Assembly (NCBI GenBank): GCA_002685655.1 | Contig: NYXM01000175.1 | Span: forward strand, 1-10,044 | Length of the DNA stretch: 10,044 bases | Origin: Planctomycetaceae bacterium | GTDB lineage: Bacteria > Planctomycetota > Planctomycetia > Pirellulales > Pirellulaceae | Direction of reading: 5' to 3' | Shown here: positions 1 to 5,878 of the stretch, in pieces | Layout of the letters: each line of letters starts with the position of its first letter | Position numbering within the stretch: position 1 is the stretch's first letter | Made by a program: the position numbers and the translations under genes | Notes under the pieces: generated by a model | Told to the model about the DNA's origin: nothing | The model's database searches: none | Seen by the model: only the letters and a program-made list of their open reading frames with translations

Positions 1-885
1 CCGCACTCCTGGTTTCACGAGAAGGACGTCCAGCGCCGCGGAGAGCAGTTACTTCAGATCGACCGGCGCAGCGGCCAGGTGGATGGCCGGTTTGACGTGC
101 AAGGCGGTGGAGCGCTCATCCGGGCTCAGCCTCCTGAGCCGGTCTGCACGCTGGAGCAGGCCGAGGCCATCACCTTCCCGTCCGCGGAAGAACTCCTGGA
201 AACCGGCTGTCTGGATTCCGCGAGGGAGGTCACCGAGCGCGCCCATGAGGAAGGACGGTTCGTTGTCGGCATGGCCGGTGGGCAGACCCTGAATTTCCTC
301 TGCAGACACGTAGGTGGTGGACAAGAATCGCTTCTGTTGATGGTGGATAACCCTGAACTCACTCGCAAGATCTTCGACAAAGGTACCGATGCGTCGATCG
401 AAGTGGGAAAGGCCTTTGCTCGCATCGGAGTGGACTGTTTGTACATCGGCGATTCTTGGGCCTCCGGTAGCGTCATTTCCCCTCGCATGTACTCTGATTA
501 CTGCACCCCCTGCTATCGTCGCGCGGCGGATGCGGCGCACGCCAGCGGGTTGCTCGTGTACAAGCACTGCTGCGGGAACTATGACCCGCTCCTCAATGCG
601 GTGAAGAACGATCATCTGGATGGCATCGAAGGAATGGACCCGACCTGCGGAATGTCCGTGTCCCACACGCGCGAGGCAGTTGGCGACGCACTCTGTCTCA
701 TCGGCGGTGTGAGTTGCCTGACGTTACTGGGAGCCACACCGGAGCAGGTCTATGGCGCGGCCCGAGCCTGCATCCGCGTCGGTGGTCCGCGCTATGTTCT
801 GGGAAGCGCTTGCGCCGTACCACGGTTCACACCGGCGGAGAATATGCACGCCTTCGCGCGTGCGGCACTGGATCTCACGCCGTAG
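1..885 (+). CDS. UroD-fold enzyme (uroporphyrinogen decarboxylase / cobalamin methyltransferase-like), 5'-truncated
   Basis: The frame is open from base 1, so the true start lies off the left edge; 294 residues are visible before the TAG stop. The GTG at 79 is internal to the open frame and is not a convincing start. The sequence shows the UroD-type core: a GDSWASG segment followed by SPRMYSDYCTP, then YKHCCGN (visible residues 187-193), a GIEGMDP strand, a GGVS strand, and SACAVPRFTPAENMHAFA near the C-terminus. UroD-superfamily proteins include heme-pathway decarboxylases and methylcobalamin:coenzyme M methyltransferases such as MtaA and MtbA. The latter bind zinc through a His-x-Cys motif plus a distant Cys. 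H189, C191 and C271 here fit that pattern, so a methyltransferase-like or corrinoid-linked role is more likely than heme synthesis. No corrinoid protein is visible nearby. The family call is strong; the substrate is unknown. It is probably cytoplasmic. Confidence 0.85.
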   Translation, partial: PHSWFHEKDVQRRGEQLLQIDRRSGQVDGRFDVQGGGALIRAQPPEPVCTLEQAEAITFPSAEELLETGCLDSAREVTERAHEEGRFVVGMAGGQTLNFLCRHVGGGQESLLLMVDNPELTRKIFDKGTDASIEVGKAFARIGVDCLYIGDSWASGSVISPRMYSDYCTPCYRRAADAAHASGLLVYKHCCGNYDPLLNAVKNDHLDGIEGMDPTCGMSVSHTREAVGDALCLIGGVSCLTLLGATPEQVYGAARACIRVGGPRYVLGSACAVPRFTPAENMHAFARAALDLTP

Positions 886-891
886 CTTCTT

Positions 892-914
892 GAGATGTGT
901 CGCGACTACATCTC
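892..914. terminator. Candidate bidirectional terminator (inverted repeat between convergent genes)
   Basis: GAGATGT at 892-898 pairs perfectly with ACATCTC at 908-914. The intervening nine bases include the self-complementary octamer GTCGCGAC. The dyad occupies most of the 28-nt gap between the + strand stop (883-885) and the - strand stop (914-916) and touches the latter. There is no T tract on either side, so it is not a textbook intrinsic terminator. Position and symmetry are the only evidence. Confidence 0.4.
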
Positions 915-3280
915 TAGCGGTGCCATTTTGGCGCGAAGAAACCGATTGCTTCTCGAAATGTCGGCCTGCGACGGAAGTCAGCCGGATTGTAAGAGGGAAC
1001 GCCCGGATCCTCCTTGGCCCACTTGAGATGATGGCGGCCGTAGTATGTGCCGTAGAACTGATAGTTCGAATCGACCCATCGGCTCAGAACCATCATCTCC
1101 ATATCCGTGAGCATCTTGCTGTGGTCGTCTGTGGCATTCTTCGGATGGCCCGAATTGGTCAACAGGTCGATCATGGGACTCTTCGCGCACCCTAAGTTTC
1201 CAGGCGGCAGAAAGGCACCGTTGTAATTGCCCCGGTCGCCGCGTCGGAACGAGGTGAACTCGGCAATGATGGGACCAGCCAACTCCTTACGGGCAAGTTC
1301 CTCATAGGAAGTGCTGTAGTAGGTGGTGATTTCACCCGTCAGCCTGAGTTTGCCCGCCGGATCGGTTTCGCCGTGACAGGAAACACACTTGGCAGCGAAG
1401 ATCGGCTGGATATCGGTTGGGTAGTGGATCACTTGTCCGGCCAGACCGTCGCCGCCATTTTCGACCAGATCGCACGGTTGTGGCTGCGGAACGCTCGGCT
1501 CACGTGTTAACGCAAATGGTGCCGTGGAGCTTTCCGGTGATGAACTACGTCCGGTGTGGCCGTGGCAGCCCGTGCACGAACGGACTTCGCCAGCGGCGTA
1601 ATTCACGTATGTTCTTTCACGTTGAATCTCACGAAAGTTCTCATCGAGAGCTTGATAAAAGATGCTCCGATTGGCTGGCACCAGAAAGTGGGCCGAACCA
1701 TCTTTCTCCACCGGCACGACACCCCATTGCACGCGTGGCCAGAGGGCTGCCTTCCAACTGGAACTGCTCAGCGACGTTTTCCATCGTCGGGCCGTATCCC
1801 AATAGCGGGGCACCGCTTCATTGATTCGCAGCCATTTGACTTCTCCATCTTTGACGCCTTCCATACCCGAGTGAATGTCCGTTACAACGCAAACCGCTTG
1901 GCCGCTCTTGGCATATTGGTCAGAGCGGATAGATCGGGGGCTTGGCGGTACGGGACGCGCCACCAGCGGTAGCGGATGCCAGCAGGAGAGCTCATCATCG
2001 GCGTGTATGAAACGGTGGTTGCCGTCGACGTCGATGAGAAACAGAGAGTAGGCGTCGGACACGTTCTTGTAATGGTCGGCAGGGTCAACCTTGCACGACA
2101 CGAGGAATTCTCGCTGGCTGATGGGGTAGGGATGTGTGTAGAGATGCCCCTGTTGACCGTTGCGGTCGTGAACATAACTGCCGTCGGCAGTTTTGAAGTG
2201 CCATCCAGGTTCGGTGCGTCGCTCGATGAATACGTGAGGCGTGACATTCGTGACGGCATATCGGTCATCTGTCTGTCGGTAATCCGCCTCGTCAGGATCT
2301 GGGCCGCGGGCACGGTTCTCATTTTCGTAGTCGATCACCATCACCGCCCCAAGGCAACCACCTTGCGGAAAATGGCACGTGCCGACACACACCAGCTGAT
2401 TATCACGGCCAAGAATCTCCTGCGGATACATGTAAACAGTCGTGGTATCATCGTCGACACCGTATAGTTCCTGTGGCTTGGTACCGTCTGGATTGACCGA
2501 CCAGATCGTCTTACCGACTCGAGCTCCTTTGTCGATGTACTCCCAACGGTGGTACATGACGCGACCATCGCTGAGAACGACTGGGCAGAATTCACTGACT
2601 GGGCTGCGCGTAAGTTGCTCGATACCAGTTCCGTCGGCATTCATGCGGTGGAGCGCCGGAGCAACCAAAGCAGCCGAGCCGCCGCAGAGAACGGTGTGTT
2701 CGCAACGGGTCGACGAGAACACGATGTTGCCGTCAGGCAGGTAGCAAGGGTGAATGTCGTCGGTGTGCCACGGCTTACCCCAACGCGAGACCTTCGCCGC
2801 CTCGTCTCCAGGTGGCCGTGATATCTGACGCAACCCGCTGCCGTCGACGTTAACTTCCCAGATGCGGAAGCCGGAACTGGGATCTTGGCGAAAATCAAAG
2901 ATGATCTTCTGGGCGTCAAACGACGTGCTGATCTTGCCAATGAATCCCTTGCCGCCCGGCATGTCGGCTGCCGTTACGATCGCTCGTTCTGTTCTTGTGT
3001 GCAGGTTGTATACGAAAATGCCGTTGTTGCGATGAAAACGATCCGCGCTGGTTCCGTTAGTGATGTCGGTGTAGTAGTGATCCGAAGAGTATGGCTTGCG
3101 TTTGACAAAGACAATTTCATCAAAGGCCAACTCATCTGGATCGATTGCAGCAGCCGTCGCGAGCGGGCTCTTGTTGATCGCTGGCTCACCTCCCGAGGCA
3201 TTTCCATTGATTGCGACAACTATCAATCCGAACAGAGTCAGATTTGAGACCATCTTCCAGGCCGTCGAATTCGCTTGCAT
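914..3280 (-). CDS. HZS-alpha-like exported di-heme cytochrome c / beta-propeller protein
   Basis: This 788-residue protein resembles the hydrazine synthase alpha-subunit middle-domain family, which is widespread in planctomycetes. An N-terminal hydrophobic segment (about residues 10-29, VSNLTLFGLIVVAI) is a likely Sec signal peptide. The body begins with FDEIVFVKRKP and continues with propeller-type strands ending in VNVDGSG, MNADGTG and VNPDGT. It has a cysteine-rich signature: C179-Y-L-P-D-G, then SSTRC193 and C199. A conserved block, GVVPVEKDGSAHF through QALDEN, precedes the first heme motif C569-T-G-C-H573. The second motif, C632-V-S-C-H636, lies in a cytochrome-c-like domain with PTDIQPIFAAKC. 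Hemes would be attached in the periplasm. The ATG at 3280 has a weak AAGG-like ribosome site a few bases upstream; Met10 is an alternative start. It is divergent from the Gfo/Idh gene. Substrate and redox partner are unknown, and hydrazine synthesis is not implied. Confidence 0.85.
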   Translation of the reverse strand: MQANSTAWKMVSNLTLFGLIVVAINGNASGGEPAINKSPLATAAAIDPDELAFDEIVFVKRKPYSSDHYYTDITNGTSADRFHRNNGIFVYNLHTRTERAIVTAADMPGGKGFIGKISTSFDAQKIIFDFRQDPSSGFRIWEVNVDGSGLRQISRPPGDEAAKVSRWGKPWHTDDIHPCYLPDGNIVFSSTRCEHTVLCGGSAALVAPALHRMNADGTGIEQLTRSPVSEFCPVVLSDGRVMYHRWEYIDKGARVGKTIWSVNPDGTKPQELYGVDDDTTTVYMYPQEILGRDNQLVCVGTCHFPQGGCLGAVMVIDYENENRARGPDPDEADYRQTDDRYAVTNVTPHVFIERRTEPGWHFKTADGSYVHDRNGQQGHLYTHPYPISQREFLVSCKVDPADHYKNVSDAYSLFLIDVDGNHRFIHADDELSCWHPLPLVARPVPPSPRSIRSDQYAKSGQAVCVVTDIHSGMEGVKDGEVKWLRINEAVPRYWDTARRWKTSLSSSSWKAALWPRVQWGVVPVEKDGSAHFLVPANRSIFYQALDENFREIQRERTYVNYAAGEVRSCTGCHGHTGRSSSPESSTAPFALTREPSVPQPQPCDLVENGGDGLAGQVIHYPTDIQPIFAAKCVSCHGETDPAGKLRLTGEITTYYSTSYEELARKELAGPIIAEFTSFRRGDRGNYNGAFLPPGNLGCAKSPMIDLLTNSGHPKNATDDHSKMLTDMEMMVLSRWVDSNYQFYGTYYGRHHLKWAKEDPGVPSYNPADFRRRPTFREAIGFFAPKWHR

Positions 3281-3370
3281 CTGCCTTACCCTGCCAAAGT
3301 CAATTTGGGGCTAATGTTTGTTGCTTCATCTGCTTGTGACTTCACTACCCAGGCGTCCAAAGTCGCCCTA

Positions 3371-3399
3371 AGCCTAGCGATCAGAACGACTAAAGTCAA
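3371..3399 (-). promoter_or_regulatory. Candidate sigma70-like promoter for the HZS-alpha-like gene at 914-3280
   Basis: Read on the - strand, TTGACT (3394-3399) and TAGGCT (3371-3376) are separated by 17 bases, about 90 nt before the ATG. The -35 matches the consensus at five of six positions; the -10 is poor at three of six. It lies in the 250-nt divergent intergenic region 3281-3530, where I see no gene and no clear hairpin. Weak consensus-only evidence. Confidence 0.25.
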
Positions 3400-3530
3400 T
3401 AAAGTAGTGCTCTTTTATGAGGTTTTCGTCGCGCTGGTATTTGTTGCTTTTGCTCTTGAGTCAGAGCTCATCGGCAACGCAAAATGTACGGAGACTTTCC
3501 CGCCACCCTCCCACGTTTGGAGATCCCACG

Positions 3531-4778
3531 ATGAGCCCCACCACGTCGCGGCGTAGTTTTCTAAAGACTGCCACTGCCGGTGCTGCTGCGGTGTCGATGA
3601 GCGCCGCCAGCTACGCCCGGGTGGTCGGTGCCAACGACCGGCTATCGATCGCTGTGATTGGCTGTGGCCAACGTGGCTTTGGCGCGCACATGCCCGGCGT
3701 GCACAAATACGCCGATTCGGAGAACATGGAAATCACGGCTGTGTCCGATCCATGGCGACTTCCGCGCGAGCGAGCCGCAGCGCAGACCAACAAATGGTAT
3801 GGCCGTCCGGCCCGTCAGTTTGTTTCTCACCGCGACATCATGGCCTTGAAAGACGTCGATGCGGTGATGATTGCCTCGTGCGATCACCAGCACACAACGC
3901 AACTGATCGCGGCCGCCAAAGCCAACAAGCCTGCCTACTGCGAGAAGCCGCTGGCACGCGATATGAAAAGCCTGCTGGAATGCTACGACGCGGTGAAACA
4001 GAGCGGGATCGTCTGCCAGATCGGCACCCAAGGTCGCAGCCGGCCGGGACCCACGGGCTGTAGAAAGTTGTACAAGACCGGCGTGCTGGGCACGGTCTCG
4101 CGCATCGAACAGCGGCGAAATTCAACGAGACCTTACTGGTACAGCCGGCTAAAAGAAGCCAAAGAAAGCGACGTGGAGTGGGGCGAGTTTCTCATGGACG
4201 AGCCGGCGCGACCGTTTGATGCCGAACTGCTCACCGGCTGGTTCGGTTATCGAGATTTCTCCGACGGTCCCGTGCCGCAGTTGGCCACACATTTTCTGGA
4301 CATGGTCCACTACGTCACGGGTGCCACGTTGCCCACTTCGTGCGTGGCCTTGGGTGGCATATTCACTTACAAGGACGAGCACAACTTCACTTGCCCCGAT
4401 CATGTCGAGTCGACCTGGATCTATCCTGAAGGATTCATGGTCAGTTATACGACCAACTTCGGCAATTCGAGCGGTAGAAGTTACCACTTCTACGGCTCGG
4501 GTGGAGTGATGGACTTGGGCAGTCACGATGCCCCGACAGTTTCCGGCGAAGGCGCTGCCATCCGCGGAGAACTGCGCGACAAGGTCGCCGTTGATCCGGT
4601 CGAAGTACCCGACCACTTTCTCAATTGGCTACAGTGCATCCGAAGTGGCAAGACGCCCAACGCGTCCATCGAAGCCGGGTATCAGCACAGCATTGCTTCG
4701 ATCATGTCAGTTCAGGCCATGGACACGGGACGCCGGCAAATCTACGACCATCAACGTCGCGAGATCCGCGCTGGCTGA
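3531..4778 (+). CDS. Tat-exported Gfo/Idh/MocA family oxidoreductase
   Basis: This is a 415-residue NAD(P)-dependent oxidoreductase of the Gfo/Idh/MocA family. The start at 3531 is supported by GGAG at 3519-3522 with eight bases of spacing. It is also supported by the resulting N-terminus, which has the twin-arginine motif SRRSFLK followed by an alanine-rich segment ending near SYARVVGA. Such Tat signals export folded, cofactor-loaded enzymes. The Rossmann fold follows, with VIGCGQRG (G44, G46, G49). The family motif EKP is at E138-K139-P140 (AYCEKPLA). The C-terminal alpha/beta domain contains LATHFLDMVHYVTG, where H254 and H260 are candidate active-site histidines, and ends with LNWLQCIRSGKTPNASIEAG, a typical family tail. 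The open frame extends upstream to an ATG at 3417, but that start lacks a ribosome site. The neighbouring heme proteins suggest a periplasmic redox role on a sugar or polyol. The family is certain; the substrate is unknown. Confidence 0.93.
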   Translation: MSPTTSRRSFLKTATAGAAAVSMSAASYARVVGANDRLSIAVIGCGQRGFGAHMPGVHKYADSENMEITAVSDPWRLPRERAAAQTNKWYGRPARQFVSHRDIMALKDVDAVMIASCDHQHTTQLIAAAKANKPAYCEKPLARDMKSLLECYDAVKQSGIVCQIGTQGRSRPGPTGCRKLYKTGVLGTVSRIEQRRNSTRPYWYSRLKEAKESDVEWGEFLMDEPARPFDAELLTGWFGYRDFSDGPVPQLATHFLDMVHYVTGATLPTSCVALGGIFTYKDEHNFTCPDHVESTWIYPEGFMVSYTTNFGNSSGRSYHFYGSGGVMDLGSHDAPTVSGEGAAIRGELRDKVAVDPVEVPDHFLNWLQCIRSGKTPNASIEAGYQHSIASIMSVQAMDTGRRQIYDHQRREIRAG

Positions 4779-4795
4779 GTCGCATTTTCAGCGCG
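4767..4795 (+). terminator. Weak hairpin at the end of the Gfo/Idh gene
   Basis: CGCGCTG (4767-4773) and CAGCGCG (4789-4795) form a perfect 7-bp stem around a 15-base loop that contains the TGA stop codon. No T tract follows, so termination here is doubtful; it may be chance in GC-rich sequence. Confidence 0.2.
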
Positions 4796-4887
4796 AACAG
4801 GTCGGAACACGTTACTTCACAAGGATCCCGCCGATTTCCTGCAAAGTTTTCGCCAGTAGAATACTGAGTTGGCGAAGCGGATAAAAC

Positions 4888-4915
4888 TTGACATGTTGGG
4901 TCTAGTTTAGATATT
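4888..4915 (+). promoter_or_regulatory. Candidate sigma70-like promoter upstream of the split HZS-alpha-like gene
   Basis: A perfect TTGACA (4888-4893) is followed after 16 bases by GATATT (4910-4915), which matches the TATAAT consensus at four of six positions. The site lies in a locally AT-rich stretch about 75 nt before the chosen start at 4988, in the 209-nt gap after the Gfo/Idh gene. This suggests that the downstream gene can be transcribed independently. The rest of the gap (4779-4887) shows no recognisable gene. Confidence 0.4.
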
Positions 4916-4952
4916 GAAATGATTGGCAGGTATGGAAGTCGGGTATCGGCAG

Positions 4953-4962
4953 ACCGGCCGGT
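4953..4962. promoter_or_regulatory. 10-bp perfect palindrome in the leader (possible operator)
   Basis: ACCGGCCGGT is fully self-complementary. It lies between the promoter candidate and the ribosome site, 25 nt before the start codon at 4988. Its location would suit a repressor site, but short GC-rich palindromes arise by chance and no second copy is visible nearby. Confidence 0.2.
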
Positions 4963-4987
4963 GGTTCGCTCACCGTTGGAGACACTC

Positions 4988-5878
4988 ATGATAGACCTAC
5001 TTTCTCAATGGCTTGTGAGTTCTGCGAGACGGAGGGCACTGGGTCGCAAAATGGCAACCTGCTTGCTCGCGGCGGCAACAGCTTCACTCTCCACACTTTC
5101 TGTTCATGCCGAAGCGCCCGGAGGATCTAGTAGGATCTTGCACATTGACTGCGGTGCCTTCTGCCCAGGCGGTAGCAAAGCATGGGATTCCCGCTGGGAT
5201 GATTCCATGTTGGCCAGAGGATATGGCTACTCGGTGGTCGGAGAGACTTACATGGGAGGTGCTGCCGATTCCCACTGTTGGTTCTTCACGCGCCGTGGCA
5301 GCATCAGTATCGAATGCCCGCCGAAGGTTGCCGGTTCGCTGTACCTGTTTTTCCTTGACATCGACAGCGGCAGCCGGCGGCAAGAGGTCACCGTCGAAGG
5401 AAGCAAGCGTGATGAGATTGCGAACTTTGCGCGACCACGCGGGGCGTGGCGTCAGTACGAGTTGTCAGCGGACGACACGGAGGACGGCAAAGTCTTGATC
5501 GAAATTGCCAGAATTGCGGGCGCCAACGCGGTCATCTCGCGAATCGACTTTGTGCCGGAGGGCGCCAAGGATGTATTGCTACCGGAACAGAGTGCTTTCC
5601 CCCAAACAACTAGAGGGCTGATTCAATGGGATTGGCGTCGACAAGAGCGGCTGAAGCGTCGCCAACCGGGCAGCCAGTCGGCCGTTTCCGAGGCAATCAT
5701 GCGTGGAGAAGCTCTGTTACGTGACCTGCGTCGTTTGGGTTTACATGATACCGATGCGGCGGCCGCCAAGCTCGACGTCTATCGCAGACGCACGACGAAC
5801 TTGCCAAACGCGAGCAAGACGAAGAACAGGCTCTTGATGATTGGAACAAGCTGTATTTCGAGACTCGATGGGCTGTGA
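4988..5878 (+). CDS. N-terminal part of a frame-disrupted HZS-alpha-like protein (signal peptide plus beta-sandwich domain)
   Basis: The ATG at 4988 is chosen because GGAG at 4978-4981 lies six bases upstream; the ATG at 4919 has no such site. The 296-residue product starts with a long basic n-region (SARRRALGRK), then a hydrophobic core ending LSTLSVHA, which is a convincing Sec signal peptide. Next comes RILHIDCGAFCPGG and a beta-rich domain through GANAVISRIDFVPEG, resembling the galactose-binding or carbohydrate-binding sandwich modules found in many planctomycete proteins. A charged helical region follows (WDWRRQERLKRR, then RGEALLRDLRRLGLHDTDAAAAKLDVY). After about 5793 the frame gives an unconvincing tail (TTNLPNASKTKNRLLMIG), while frame 1 continues the charged helix. 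The true product is probably fused to the downstream ORF. Alone it would be an exported binding-like protein without heme. The domain name is tentative. Confidence 0.7.
   Translation: MIDLLSQWLVSSARRRALGRKMATCLLAAATASLSTLSVHAEAPGGSSRILHIDCGAFCPGGSKAWDSRWDDSMLARGYGYSVVGETYMGGAADSHCWFFTRRGSISIECPPKVAGSLYLFFLDIDSGSRRQEVTVEGSKRDEIANFARPRGAWRQYELSADDTEDGKVLIEIARIAGANAVISRIDFVPEGAKDVLLPEQSAFPQTTRGLIQWDWRRQERLKRRQPGSQSAVSEAIMRGEALLRDLRRLGLHDTDAAAAKLDVYRRRTTNLPNASKTKNRLLMIGTSCISRLDGL
5749..5875 (+). other. Frame-transition zone within one ancestral HZS-alpha-like gene
   Basis: The frame of the downstream ORF is open from 5749, after a TGA at 5746-5748, well before its first candidate start at 5875. 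Its translation here reads HDELAKREQDEEQALDDWN and then KLYFETRWAVRDLAFQ. This is charged, helix-forming sequence that runs straight into the propeller and reads naturally as protein. The upstream ORF loses such character after about 5793, so the switch most likely falls at 5771-5793. Adding one base makes 4988-7866 divisible by three (2880 nt, 959 residues plus stop). I found no X-XXY-YYZ slippery heptamer in frame, so an indel (mutation or assembly error) is likelier than programmed frameshifting. Confidence 0.7.

Noticed and set aside
49..666. 205-codon - strand ORF opposite the UroD-like gene
   Set aside because: It is antisense to a recognisable UroD-fold protein and its translation shows no family signature.
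1976..2467. 163-codon + strand ORF inside the - strand HZS-alpha-like gene
   Set aside because: It lies wholly antisense to a gene with clear heme motifs and family signatures, has no recognisable domain or ribosome site, and is expected by chance in GC-rich coding DNA.
4671..4954. Short similarity between 4671-4690 and 4935-4954 (16 of 20 bases), possibly a duplicated Gfo/Idh tail
   Set aside because: The match is too short and does not extend on either side; the leader copy leads to no continued homology.
5749..5875. Programmed -1 ribosomal frameshift
   Set aside because: No in-frame X-XXY-YYZ slippery heptamer and no obvious stimulatory hairpin could be found in the transition zone, so an indel is the simpler reading.
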